Part shown: piece by piece, positions 15,800 to 24,925 of the stretch
How the letters are laid out: each line of letters opens with the position of its first letter
How positions within the stretch are numbered: position 1 is the stretch's first letter
NCBI GenBank assembly: GCA_027315255.1
Contig: DAHUYL010000155.1
Location: 1 to 54,529 of the forward strand
Reading direction: 5' to 3'
Origin: Solirubrobacterales bacterium
Lineage (GTDB): Bacteria > Actinomycetota > Thermoleophilia > Solirubrobacterales > Solirubrobacteraceae
DNA length: 54,529 bases
The notes under the pieces: model-generated
The model's input: the letters and a program-made list of their open reading frames with translations, nothing else
Database searches by the model: none
Told to the model about the DNA's origin: nothing
Made by a program: the position numbers and the translations under genes

Positions 15800-17337
15800 T
15801 CGCGGCGAAGCCCCCCTCCCCCGCCGAGCCGGTCGTGTCGCTCGTCGAGGCCAGCAAGGCGTTCGCTGGCGTGCACGCGCTGCGCGAGGTCTCGCTCGAG
15901 CTGTTCGCGGGCGAGACGCACGCGCTCGTGGGCGAGAACGGCGCCGGCAAGTCGACGCTGATCAAGCTGCTGGCCGGCGTCCACCAACCCGACGGCGGGC
16001 AGCTCCAGATCGGCGGCGAGCCCGTGTTCCTGAGCGGCCCGGGCGATGCCGCCCACCGCGGGATCGCGGTGATCTACCAGGAGCCCACCCTGTTCCCCGA
16101 CCTGTCGGTCGCCGAGAACGTGTTCATCGGACGCCAGCCGCTGAGGCCCGGCCGGCGGATCGACCACCGCGCGATGGACCGGGCCGTGAACGAGGTCTTC
16201 GCACGGCTCGGCGTCCGGATCGACCCCGAGCGGATCGCGCGCGGACTGTCGATCGCCGAGCAGCAGCTCGTCGAGATCGCCAAGGCGCTGACGCGCAGCG
16301 CCCGCGTGCTGATCATGGACGAACCGACCGCGGCCCTGTCGCCGATCGAGGTGCAGCGGCTGTTCCGCGTGGTCGAGGCGCTGCGCAGTGAGGGCGCCGC
16401 CGTCGTGTTCGTCTCGCACCGGCTCGCGGAGGTGTTCGAGATCTGCCAGCGGGTGACGGTCCTGCGTGACGGCCAGCGGACGCTGTCGCGGCCGCTCGAG
16501 GGCCTCAGCGAGACCGATCTGATCAGGGCGATGGTCGGCCGCGACGTCCTGACCGAGGCCCACGAACAGCACGCGCCCAGCCGGACGGTGCTGGAGGTGC
16601 AGCGGTTGACGCGCGAGGGCGTGTTCCGCGACATCTCGTTCGAGGTCGGCGCCGGCGAGGTCGTCGCACTCGCCGGGCTGGTCGGGTCCGGGCGCACCGA
16701 GGTCGCGCGCGCGATCTTCGGGGTCGACCGCTACGACGCAGGCACCGTCCGGATCGACGGTCAGAAGCTCAAGCGCGGCTCGCCGACGGCGGCGATGAGC
16801 GCCGGGGTCGGGCTGGTGCCCGAGGATCGGCGCCAGCAGGGACTCGTGATGGAGCAGTCGCTGGCACGCAACATCGCGCTCGCCTCGCTCCGGAAGCTAC
16901 GCCGCGCCGGCGTGATCCGGGCTCGTACCGAGCGCGAGTTCGCCACCGACTGGGCGAAGCGCCTCCAGGTCCGCTACTCGCGGGTGACGGCGCCCGTCTC
17001 CACCCTGTCCGGCGGCAACCAGCAGAAGGTCGTGCTGGCGAAGTGGCTGGCGCGCAAGCCGTCGCTCCTGATCGTCGACGAGCCGACCCGCGGGATCGAC
17101 GTCGGGACCAAGAGCGAGGTCCACCGGCTGATCTCGCAGCTCGCGCGCGACGGCGTCGCGGTGCTCGTGATCTCCTCAGAGCTGCCCGAGGTGCTGACGG
17201 TCGCCGACCGCGTGCTGGTGATGCGCGAGGGACAGCTCGTCGCCGGACTGACCCGCGAGCAGGCGACCGAGGAGGCGATCATCGCTGCCGGCACGGCCGC
17301 GGCATTGCCAAGCGCGACCCGGAAGACGCCGTCGTGA
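15775..17337 (+). CDS. rhaT: rhamnose ABC transporter ATP-binding protein (two ABC domains)
   Basis: 520 aa with duplicated ABC cassettes, as in ribose/rhamnose importers. The first has Walker A GENGAGKS, a signature-like GLSIAEQQLVEIAKAL and Walker B VLIMDEPTAALS. The second has a degenerate Walker A (GLVGSGRTEV), signature LSGGNQQKVVLAKWL and Walker B LLIVDEPTRGID. One consensus and one degenerate nucleotide site is normal for this class. GTG 15775 gives MSSSATPAVAAK and lies in the second copy of a short duplication. The stop overlaps the rhaP start (GTGA). Confidence 0.92.
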   Translation: MSSSATPAVAAKPPSPAEPVVSLVEASKAFAGVHALREVSLELFAGETHALVGENGAGKSTLIKLLAGVHQPDGGQLQIGGEPVFLSGPGDAAHRGIAVIYQEPTLFPDLSVAENVFIGRQPLRPGRRIDHRAMDRAVNEVFARLGVRIDPERIARGLSIAEQQLVEIAKALTRSARVLIMDEPTAALSPIEVQRLFRVVEALRSEGAAVVFVSHRLAEVFEICQRVTVLRDGQRTLSRPLEGLSETDLIRAMVGRDVLTEAHEQHAPSRTVLEVQRLTREGVFRDISFEVGAGEVVALAGLVGSGRTEVARAIFGVDRYDAGTVRIDGQKLKRGSPTAAMSAGVGLVPEDRRQQGLVMEQSLARNIALASLRKLRRAGVIRARTEREFATDWAKRLQVRYSRVTAPVSTLSGGNQQKVVLAKWLARKPSLLIVDEPTRGIDVGTKSEVHRLISQLARDGVAVLVISSELPEVLTVADRVLVMREGQLVAGLTREQATEEAIIAAGTAAALPSATRKTPS

Positions 17338-18401
17338 CGGCGGCGACGACCCAGACCCCGCCGGACCGCGGCGAGCCGATCCCCGGCACCGACGCCCTGG
17401 TGAACCCGCGGACGCTCGTCGACACGGTCCTGCGCGCCCGCACGTTCGGGATCGTCGTGATCCTGGTGCTGTTCGTGATCGTCACCTGGCTGCTGCAGTC
17501 GAGCTTCCTGAGCGGCTCGAACATCCGCTTCGTGCTGAGCGACGCCACGATCTACGCGCTGGTCGCGATCGGCGAGACGTTCGTCGTACTGACGCGCAAC
17601 GTCGATCTGTCCGTCGGATCGGTGGTGGGCCTGTCGGCGTACGTGTCGGCCAACCAGTTCCAGGCCCACCCCGGGATCGCGATCCCGCTCGTGTTCGCAG
17701 TCGGCCTCGGCGTCGGTCTCGCGTGCGGCGCCGTCAGCGGACTGATCACCGCGATCGGACGGGTCCCGAGCCTGGTGGTGACGCTGGCGATGCTGTACGT
17801 GATCCGCGGCGTCGACACGATCATCGTCGGTCCGGGCCAGGTTGTCGCGAACTCGCTGCCGAACTCGTTCATCAACATCTTCCAGGCGACGATCCTCGGA
17901 ATCCCGGACCTTGCCTGGGTGGTGGCCGCGATCACCGCGGCAGCCGCCTTCTACCTGCGCTCCTACCGCTCCGGCCGGGACCTGTATGCGATCGGCTCCG
18001 ACCCGGCCGCAGCCCGGCTCGCGGGGATCCCGATCGGCAGGCGCGTGTTCGGCGCTTTCGTCCTGAGTGGCGCGATCGCCGGGATCGCGGGCGTGATCTG
18101 GGCGACGCAGTACAACACGATCGACGCGACCGCCGCGACCGGGCTCGAGCTCCAGATCATCGCCGCGGTCGTGGTCGGCGGCGTCGCGATCTTCGGCGGC
18201 AGCGGCAGCGTCGCCGGTGCCGTGCTCGGGGCGCTGCTGCTGCAGACGATCAACGTCGCGCTGAACGTGCTCGGCGTGCCGTCGCTGTGGACGACGCCGA
18301 TCGCCGGTTTCCTGCTGCTGGTCGCGATCTCGATGGATCGCGGCATCCAGCTGCGGCTGTCGGCCGCGCTGCGCAAGCGGAGGGCCCACCTTGGCGCGTG
18401 A
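17334..18401 (+). CDS. rhaP: rhamnose ABC transporter permease RhaP
   Basis: 355 aa from GTG 17334, which overlaps the rhaT stop by 4 bp. About 8-10 TM helices are visible with the branched-chain/ribose permease signature (ETFVVLTRNVDLSVGSVVG; later GSDPAAARLAGI, and VVGGVAIFGGSGSVAGAVLG). The first 35 residues are a soluble, Pro/Thr-rich leader. It forms a heterodimeric channel with RhaQ, energised by RhaT. The in-frame region upstream of 17334 is a shadow of rhaT. Confidence 0.9.
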   Translation: MTAATTQTPPDRGEPIPGTDALVNPRTLVDTVLRARTFGIVVILVLFVIVTWLLQSSFLSGSNIRFVLSDATIYALVAIGETFVVLTRNVDLSVGSVVGLSAYVSANQFQAHPGIAIPLVFAVGLGVGLACGAVSGLITAIGRVPSLVVTLAMLYVIRGVDTIIVGPGQVVANSLPNSFINIFQATILGIPDLAWVVAAITAAAAFYLRSYRSGRDLYAIGSDPAAARLAGIPIGRRVFGAFVLSGAIAGIAGVIWATQYNTIDATAATGLELQIIAAVVVGGVAIFGGSGSVAGAVLGALLLQTINVALNVLGVPSLWTTPIAGFLLLVAISMDRGIQLRLSAALRKRRAHLGA

Positions 18402-19398
18402 ACGCATCGCCGCAGCGCTCCGCTGGGAGACCGCGCTGCTCGTCGCACTGGCCGGGGTGTTCGTCGCCGGAATCGCGATCTCGCCGCAGTTCACGAGCAG
18501 CTACAGCCTGTTCACCACCTGCACCAACATCGGTGACCTGGCGATCATGGCCCTGCCGATGACGCTGATCGTGATCGTCGGCGAGATCGACCTGTCGGTC
18601 GCCTCGACGCTCGCGATGTCGTCGGAGCTGCTGGGGGTGCTGTGGCTGCACCACTGGCCGATGGGGCTGATCGTGGTCGTCTGCATCGCGATGGGCGCCC
18701 TCGCCGGTCTGATCAATGGCCTGCTCGTCACCCGCGTGGGTCTCCCCTCGCTGGCGGTCACGATCGGCACCCTGACGCTGTACCGGGGGATCGCCAACCT
18801 GATCCTCGGCGCGACCTCGGTGTCGAACTTCCCGAGCTCCTACACCGCGGTCGGCGTCAACGGCTTCCTCGGGATCGACTCGCTGTCGTGGTCGGTGGCG
18901 ATCTTCGCCGTGCTGGCGATCGCGACCGGGGTGATGCTGCGGATGACGAGCCTCGGCCGCTCGCTGTATGCGATCGGCCTGAACCAGGAGGCGGCGTTCC
19001 ACGCCGGGATCCGCGTCAAGCGGATCAAGCTGATGCTGTTCGTGCTGTCGGGGATCGTGTGCGCCGCGGTCGGGATCCTGTACACGTTCGAGCTGTCATC
19101 GGCGGCCGAGAACATCGGGATCGGCTTCGAGCTCCAGGTCGTCACGATCGTCCTGCTCGGCGGCGTCTCGATCTTCGGTGGCACCGGCACGGTCGTCGGC
19201 GTGGCGCTGGCCGCGTTCGTGTACGCCCTGCTGCGCAGCGCGCTGCTCTTGACCCCGTCGTTCAACGAGAACGACTTCCAGGTCGTCTCGGGCGGCCTCC
19301 TGATCCTCAGCGTGCTCGTCCCGAACCTCGCCCTGTTCAGGGCGCGGGCGCGGGAGCTGCTCGCGCGATACCGCGGCAAGCGGGCCCGTCATGCCTGA
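18391..19398 (+). CDS. rhaQ: rhamnose ABC transporter permease RhaQ
   Basis: 335 aa from TTG 18391, preceded by GGAGGG 7 nt upstream and overlapping rhaP by 11 bp. It has the same permease signature (MTLIVIVGEIDLSVASTLAM; GLNQEAAFHAGI; IVLLGGVSIFGGTGTVVG) and multiple TM helices, so it is a paralogue of RhaP. The C-terminus is basic and cytoplasmic. It overlaps rhaB by 8 bp. Confidence 0.9.
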   Translation: MARERIAAALRWETALLVALAGVFVAGIAISPQFTSSYSLFTTCTNIGDLAIMALPMTLIVIVGEIDLSVASTLAMSSELLGVLWLHHWPMGLIVVVCIAMGALAGLINGLLVTRVGLPSLAVTIGTLTLYRGIANLILGATSVSNFPSSYTAVGVNGFLGIDSLSWSVAIFAVLAIATGVMLRMTSLGRSLYAIGLNQEAAFHAGIRVKRIKLMLFVLSGIVCAAVGILYTFELSSAAENIGIGFELQVVTIVLLGGVSIFGGTGTVVGVALAAFVYALLRSALLLTPSFNENDFQVVSGGLLILSVLVPNLALFRARARELLARYRGKRARHA

Positions 19399-20857
19399 GC
19401 TGCGACTCGCCGCGGTCGACCTCGGCGCCCAGAGCGGGCGGGTGGCCGTCGCTCGCTACGACGGCGCCCGGCTCGAGCTCGAGACGGTCCACCGCTTCGT
19501 CAACCGGCGGCTGTGGCTTCCCGGCGGCCTGTACTGGAACGCGCCGCAGCTGTTCGCCGACACGCTCGACGGGCTCGCGCTCGCGGCCGCAGACGGCCCG
19601 CTCGCCGGCGTCGGAGTCGACAGCTGGGGCTGCGACTACGCGTTGCTCGACGCGGACAACCGGATGCTCGGGCTGCCGTATCACCACCGGGACCGGGCGC
19701 GGACGGCACCGGGGATCCAAGAGCTGGCATTCGCACGCGTTCCGCGCCACGAGCTGTACGCGCGCACCGGGATCCAGACGATGCCGATCAACACGGTCTT
19801 CCAGCTGGTCGCCGACGCCGCCCGGCCGGTCGCCGCGCTCGCGGCGCGGATCGCGCTGATCCCCGACCTGATCGGGCTGTGGTTGACGGGCACCCTCTGC
19901 AACGAGCTCACCGCCGCGTCGACGACCGGCCTGCTGGAGGCGCGCGCGCCACGCTGGGCGCTCGACCTGGTGGCGCGGCTCGGGATTCCGGCCGCGCCGT
20001 TCGCCGGGGAGCTGACTGCGCCCGGAGTCGAGCTGGGCCCGGTTCACGCGGGTCACGACGCTGCCGGCCCGGCAGCCGGCAGCGTCGTCAGGACCGTCGG
20101 CGGCCACGACACCGCGAGCGCGTTCGCGGCAGCCGGGTACCTCGGTCCTGGCACCGCCGTGCTGTCGTCGGGCACCTGGTCGCTGCTCGGCGTCGAGCTC
20201 GACGAGCCGCTGCTCTCACCCGCAGCCGAGGCGTGCAACCTCACCAACGAGCGTGGCATCGCCGGCACGGTCCGCCTGCTGCGAAACGTGATGGGGATGT
20301 GGCTGCTCGAGGAGGTCCGCGCTGAGTACGGCGCCACTCACGAGGAGATGCTCGCCGCCGCCACTGCGGTCGGGCCGGACGTTCCGCTGTTCGACCCGGA
20401 CGCAGGCTCGCTGCTGCACCCCGGCGCGATGTCCGACCGGATCGCCGCGCTGTGCACGGCAGCCCACCAGGCGCCGCCGGCGACCCGCGGGGAGCTCGTG
20501 CGCTCGATCCTGTGCTCGCTCGCGTGCAAGTACCGGCTCGTCGTCGAGCAGCTCGAATCGGTCACCGGCCGGCGGATCGAGCGCGTCCAGATCGTCGGCG
20601 GCGGCAGCCGTAACGGCGTGCTGTGCCAGATCACCGCCGACGTGCTCGAGCGCGAGGTGCTGGCCGGGCCTGTCGAGGCGACGCTCCGCGGCAACGTGCT
20701 CGTGCAGCTGCTCGCGACCGGAGAGGTCACGACGCTTGCGCAGATGCGCGAGCTGAGCGGTCGCTCCGTGCCACTCGACCGTTACGTCCCCGCCACGGAC
20801 GGGGCGGGCGACGCGATCTACCGCCGGTTCCTCGAGGTCACAGGAGATCACAGATGA
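19391..20857 (+). CDS. rhaB: L-rhamnulokinase
   Basis: 488 aa, FGGY kinase family. The N-terminal ATP-site segment is AVDLGAQSGRVAVARYDG (rhamnulokinases have DLGASSGR), and GVDSWGCDYALL follows. C-terminal signatures are VGGHDTASAF, SSGTWSLLGVEL and VQIVGGGSRNGVLCQ. It phosphorylates L-rhamnulose with ATP to rhamnulose-1-phosphate in the cytosol. ATG 19391 lies inside the end of rhaQ; the stop forms ATGA with rhaI. Gene order kinase-isomerase-aldolase matches the pathway. Confidence 0.93.
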   Translation: MPELRLAAVDLGAQSGRVAVARYDGARLELETVHRFVNRRLWLPGGLYWNAPQLFADTLDGLALAAADGPLAGVGVDSWGCDYALLDADNRMLGLPYHHRDRARTAPGIQELAFARVPRHELYARTGIQTMPINTVFQLVADAARPVAALAARIALIPDLIGLWLTGTLCNELTAASTTGLLEARAPRWALDLVARLGIPAAPFAGELTAPGVELGPVHAGHDAAGPAAGSVVRTVGGHDTASAFAAAGYLGPGTAVLSSGTWSLLGVELDEPLLSPAAEACNLTNERGIAGTVRLLRNVMGMWLLEEVRAEYGATHEEMLAAATAVGPDVPLFDPDAGSLLHPGAMSDRIAALCTAAHQAPPATRGELVRSILCSLACKYRLVVEQLESVTGRRIERVQIVGGGSRNGVLCQITADVLEREVLAGPVEATLRGNVLVQLLATGEVTTLAQMRELSGRSVPLDRYVPATDGAGDAIYRRFLEVTGDHR

Positions 20858-22065
20858 CACCAGCCAGTTCGACATACCAGGCGTTGGTCGACAGCCTCGG
20901 GGCACGCGGCGTCGACGTGACCGAGGTCCGGCGCGCGCTCGCCGCACTCGAGATCGAGACGCCGTCGTGGGGCTACGGCGACTCGGGCACGCGGTTTGCG
21001 GTGTTCTCGCAACCGGGGCGGCCCCGCGACGTGTTCGAACGCGTCGAGGACGCGGCCGAGGTGCACCGGCTGACCGGCACCGCTCCGGCCGTCGCGCTGC
21101 ACTTCCCCTGGGACGCCGTCGATGACTACGGCGAGCTCGCGCAGGCGATCGCGGCGGCGGGCCTGCGAGTCGGTGCCGTCAACCCGAACGTCTTCCAGGA
21201 CCCCGACTACAGGCTCGGGTCGATCACCAATCCGGACCCGGCGATCCGCGGCAAGGCGCTCGAGCACCTGCTCGAGTGCAGCCGGATCGCGACCGGGCTC
21301 GGCTCGACCGCGCTGTCGCTGTGGTTCGCCGACGGCACCAACTACCCGGGCCAGGACGACCTGCGCGCGCGCCGCGAGCGCCTCGAGCAGGGTCTCGCCG
21401 AGCTGTACGCCGGCTCGCCCGCCGAGCAGGAGCTGCTGGTCGAGTACAAGCTGTTCGAGCCCGCGTTCTACGCCACCGATCTCGCCGACTGGGGCTCGGC
21501 GCTGCTGCTGTGCCTGGCGCTCGGTCCGCGGGCGCGAGTGCTCGTCGACCTCGGTCACCACGCGCACGGCGTCAACGTCGAGCAGATCGTCGCGCTGCTG
21601 ATCCGCGCAGGGCGCCTCGGCGGCTTTCACTTCAACAACCGCAAGTACGCCGACGACGACCTGATCGTCGGCTCGGTGAATCCGTTCGAGCTGTTCCTGA
21701 TCTTCGTCGAGCTGGCCGGCGGCGGGCGCCCGCTGCCGCGGCTGACGATCGACCAGTCACACAACGTCGAGCCCAAGCTGGAGGCGATGGTGCGCAGCGT
21801 CGTGAACCTCCAGGAGTCATATGTCAAGTCACTGCTGGTCGACCGCACCGCACTGAGCGAGGCGCAGCTCGCGGGCGATGTGATGCGCGGCCACGAGCTG
21901 CTGCTCGATGCCTACTCCACCGACGTGCGCCCCCTGTGCGCGCAGGTCAGAGCCGAGCTCGGGGCGGCCGAGGATCCGATCGCCCAGCTGCGGAGCTCCG
22001 GCTACGTCGAGCAACGCACCCAGCAGCGAGATTCCGATACCACGCCGTTGAAAGGGTTGACATGA
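20854..22065 (+). CDS. rhaI: L-rhamnose isomerase (RhaI type)
   Basis: 403 aa from ATG 20854 with CAGGAG 8 nt upstream; ATGA overlap with rhaB. It belongs to the RhaI type of xylose-isomerase-like TIM barrels rather than the E. coli RhaA type. Conserved pieces are ALHFPWDAVDDY, VNPNVFQDPDYRLGS, YKLFEPAFYATD, LVDLGHHAHGVNVEQI and FHFNNRKYADDDL, which carry the metal-binding Glu, Asp and His. It converts L-rhamnose to L-rhamnulose. The last about 20 residues are a loose hydrophilic tail overlapping rhaD. Confidence 0.92.
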   Translation: MTPASSTYQALVDSLGARGVDVTEVRRALAALEIETPSWGYGDSGTRFAVFSQPGRPRDVFERVEDAAEVHRLTGTAPAVALHFPWDAVDDYGELAQAIAAAGLRVGAVNPNVFQDPDYRLGSITNPDPAIRGKALEHLLECSRIATGLGSTALSLWFADGTNYPGQDDLRARRERLEQGLAELYAGSPAEQELLVEYKLFEPAFYATDLADWGSALLLCLALGPRARVLVDLGHHAHGVNVEQIVALLIRAGRLGGFHFNNRKYADDDLIVGSVNPFELFLIFVELAGGGRPLPRLTIDQSHNVEPKLEAMVRSVVNLQESYVKSLLVDRTALSEAQLAGDVMRGHELLLDAYSTDVRPLCAQVRAELGAAEDPIAQLRSSGYVEQRTQQRDSDTTPLKGLT

Positions 22066-24149
22066 GCGTCACCACAGAACTTGTCGCTGCGGTCCCGGAC
22101 GAATGGGACGAGACCGCAGCAGCGCAGGCACAGACGACACTCGAGCAGGTCCTGTACGCCTCCCACCTGCTCGGAGCCAACCGTGCACTTGCCAACTTCG
22201 GAGGTGGTAACACATCGGCCAAGGGCACCGCGGTCGACCACGTCGGCCGCGAGCTGTCCGCGATCTGGGTCAAGGGCTCGGGCAGTGACCTCGCGACGAT
22301 GTCGGCGCGCGATTTCACGCCGCTGCGGCTCGACGAGGTACTGCCGCTGTTCGAGCACGGCGAGATGTCGGACGAGGCGATGGTCGCGCACCTCGCGCGC
22401 TGCCAGCTCGACCCCGCCGCCCCGCGCTCGTCGATCGAGACGCTGCTGCACGCGTTCATCCCGGCCGCGCACGTACACCACACGCACCCGGACGCGATCA
22501 ACGTGCTCGCGTGCGCGCGCGACGGGCGCGAGCTGATCGCCGAGTGCTTCGGCGACGCGGCGGCGTGGGTGGAGTACATCCGGCCCGGCTTCACGCTCGC
22601 CAGGCAGGTCGGAACGGCCGTCCGGGAGCGGCCCGAGCTCGAGCTCGTCGTGCTTGCCAAGCACGGCCTCGTCGTCTGGGGCGACAGCGCCCGCGCGGCG
22701 TACGAGCGGACCGTGTCGGTGTGCAACCGGGCGGCCGGGTTCGCCAACGCCCGCGCGTCTTCGGCGACCCGCTTCGGCGGGCCGGGCCGCGCCCGGCAGC
22801 TCGACCCCGATGCCCGCCGCCGGACGCTCGCTGCCGTGCTCCCGGCGCTGCGCGGGGCGGTCTCCTCGGCGCGGTCGAAGATCCTCGTGGCCGACGTCTC
22901 CCCCGCCGTCTGCGAGCTCGTCGACTCCGCGCAGGCCGCCACGCTGACCCAGGTGGGCGCGGCCTGTCCCGACCATCTCGTGCACACCAAGGTGGTGCCG
23001 CTGTGGATCCCGTTCGACCCTGCCGGCGAGGATCTCGACGCCTTGAAGGCGCGGATCGCCGCCGGCGCCCAGGGCTATCGCGACGACTACCTGCGCTACT
23101 TCGCCGAGCACGCGGCCGAGGGCGATGTGATCGCCGACCCTGACGCGCGCGTCGTGCTGATCCAGGGTCTCGGGCTCGTCGCGGTCGCGCCGACGCTGAA
23201 GGGCGCGCGCATCTCCCGCGACCTGTACCACCGCGCGATCGAGGTGATGGCCGGCGCGAGCGCGGTCACCGAGTTCGTGTCGCTGTCGGCCGCCGAGAGC
23301 TTCGCGGTCGAGTACTGGCCGCTCGAGCTGTACAAGCTGTCGCTGGCACCGACGCCGGGTGAGCTCCAGGGCAAGGTCGCGCTCGTCACCGGGGCCGCCG
23401 GCGGCATCGGGCGGGCGGTCGTGGACGCGCTCGCCGGGGCCGGAGCGGCGGTCGTCGCGTTCGACATCGACGGCGCCGGGGCCGCCGAATCGGTCGCCGC
23501 GCTCGGGGACCTCGGGGTGTCGGTCGCCGGCGACGTCACGTCGGAGTCCTCGGTCGCGGACGCGTTCGCGCGGGCGGCCGAGGCGTTCGGCGGTGTCGAC
23601 ATCGTCGTCTCGAACGCCGGCATCGCCTCGAGCGCGCCCGTCGCCGAGACCACGCTGGCCGAATGGGAACGCAACCAGAGCGTGCTCGCGACCGGCTACT
23701 TCCTGGTCGCGCGCGAGGCGTTCCGGATGCTCCAACAGCAGCAGACGGGCGGCTCGATCGTGTTCGTCGCCTCCAAGAACGCACTCGTCGCCGGTCCCGA
23801 CGCGTCCGCCTACTCGACCGCGAAGGCGGCCGAGCTGCACCTCGCCCGCTGCCTCGCGGCCGAGGGGGGGAGCGCGAAGATCCGCGTCAACACGGTCAAC
23901 CCGGACGCCGTCCTGCAGGGCTCGCGGATCTGGGACTCGAGCTGGCGCAACGAGCGCGCCGACGCGTACGGGATCGCCCCCGACAAGCTCGAGGAGCACT
24001 ACCGCAGGCGCACCGTGCTGGGCGTCAACGTGCTGCCCGACGACATCGCCCAGGCGGTGCTGCACTTCGCCTCGCCGGCGCGGTCTGGGAAGAGCACCGG
24101 CAACGTGCTGAACGTCGACGGGGGAGTGACCGCGGCGTTCCCGCGTTAG
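22062..24149 (+). CDS. rhaD: bifunctional rhamnulose-1-phosphate aldolase / short-chain lactaldehyde dehydrogenase
   Basis: 695 aa fusion. The N-terminal class II aldolase/adducin domain (to about residue 400) has NFGGGNTSAK, the zinc-site HHTHPDAINV and VVLAKHGLVVWGD. The C-terminal SDR domain starts near 430 with VALVTGAAGGIGRA, has VVSNAG and the YSTAKAAELHLAR active site (Tyr-x3-Lys). The aldolase splits rhamnulose-1-phosphate to DHAP and L-lactaldehyde; the SDR is expected to oxidise lactaldehyde to lactate in the same polypeptide. ATGA overlap with rhaI. lutABC follows, which fits lactate as the product. Confidence 0.93.
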   Translation: MSVTTELVAAVPDEWDETAAAQAQTTLEQVLYASHLLGANRALANFGGGNTSAKGTAVDHVGRELSAIWVKGSGSDLATMSARDFTPLRLDEVLPLFEHGEMSDEAMVAHLARCQLDPAAPRSSIETLLHAFIPAAHVHHTHPDAINVLACARDGRELIAECFGDAAAWVEYIRPGFTLARQVGTAVRERPELELVVLAKHGLVVWGDSARAAYERTVSVCNRAAGFANARASSATRFGGPGRARQLDPDARRRTLAAVLPALRGAVSSARSKILVADVSPAVCELVDSAQAATLTQVGAACPDHLVHTKVVPLWIPFDPAGEDLDALKARIAAGAQGYRDDYLRYFAEHAAEGDVIADPDARVVLIQGLGLVAVAPTLKGARISRDLYHRAIEVMAGASAVTEFVSLSAAESFAVEYWPLELYKLSLAPTPGELQGKVALVTGAAGGIGRAVVDALAGAGAAVVAFDIDGAGAAESVAALGDLGVSVAGDVTSESSVADAFARAAEAFGGVDIVVSNAGIASSAPVAETTLAEWERNQSVLATGYFLVAREAFRMLQQQQTGGSIVFVASKNALVAGPDASAYSTAKAAELHLARCLAAEGGSAKIRVNTVNPDAVLQGSRIWDSSWRNERADAYGIAPDKLEEHYRRRTVLGVNVLPDDIAQAVLHFASPARSGKSTGNVLNVDGGVTAAFPR

Positions 24150-24174
24150 GGCTCCGCGCGTTAGCGTTCGCGCG

Positions 24175-24921
24175 GTGCGCATCGGATTGTTCGTCACCTG
24201 CCTCGGGGACACGCTGTTCCCCGAGGCCGGCCGTGCGACCGTCGAGGTGCTGGAGCGGCTCGGGCACACCGTCGATTTCCCGGCAGCGCAGACCTGCTGC
24301 GGGCAGATGCATCTGAACTCGGGGTACGCCGACGACGCCCTGAGGCTGGTGCGAGGGTTCGTCCGCGCGTTCGGCGACGGGGAGGGCTTCGACGCGATCG
24401 TGGCGCCATCCGGGTCGTGCGTGGCGACGGTGCGACACCACTACGGCGTGCTCGCGTCGGACAGCGGGGACGCCGGCCTGCAGCGGGCGGTCTCGCGGCT
24501 GGCGCCCCGGGTGTTCGAGCTGTCCGAGTTCCTCGTCGGGCGGCTCGGGGTCGAGGACGTCGGCGCCTACTTCCCGCACCGGGTCGTGTACCACCCGAGT
24601 TGCCACGGGCTGCGGGTCCTGCGCGTCGGCGACGCGCCGCTGCGGCTGCTGCGAGCGGTGCGCGGGATCGAGCTGGTCGAGCTGCCCGAGGCCGATTCGT
24701 GCTGCGGGTTCGGCGGGACGTTCGCGGTCAAGAACGCCGACGTCTCGGCCGCGATGCTGGCCGACAAGGTGGCGCGGGTGCTCGAGTCGGGAGCCGAGGT
24801 CTGCACCGCGCTCGACTGCTCGTGCCTGATGCACATCGGCGGCGGGCTGGCGCGACAGCGGACCGGGGTCAGGACCGTGCACCTGGCCGAGATCCTCGCC
24901 TCTGCGACCGGAGACCGGTGA
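24175..24921 (+). CDS. lutA: lactate utilisation Fe-S protein LutA
   Basis: 248 aa from GTG 24175, 25 bp after rhaD. It has two CCG-domain motifs of heterodisulfide-reductase/GlcF type: QTCCGQMHLNSGY near residue 40 and DSCCGFGGTFAVKN near 180, plus VAPSGSCVATVRHHY and YHPSCHGLRVLRVG. With LutB and LutC it oxidises L-lactate to pyruvate at the membrane. Its place right after the lactaldehyde-forming gene makes it the pathway's terminal step here. Confidence 0.9.
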   Translation: MRIGLFVTCLGDTLFPEAGRATVEVLERLGHTVDFPAAQTCCGQMHLNSGYADDALRLVRGFVRAFGDGEGFDAIVAPSGSCVATVRHHYGVLASDSGDAGLQRAVSRLAPRVFELSEFLVGRLGVEDVGAYFPHRVVYHPSCHGLRVLRVGDAPLRLLRAVRGIELVELPEADSCCGFGGTFAVKNADVSAAMLADKVARVLESGAEVCTALDCSCLMHIGGGLARQRTGVRTVHLAEILASATGDR

Positions 24922-24925
24922 GCTG

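Noticed and set aside
14566..16572. Minus-strand 668-codon frame opposite rhaS-rhaT
   Set aside because: It is antisense to two well-identified genes; composition Arg/Asp/His/Leu only.
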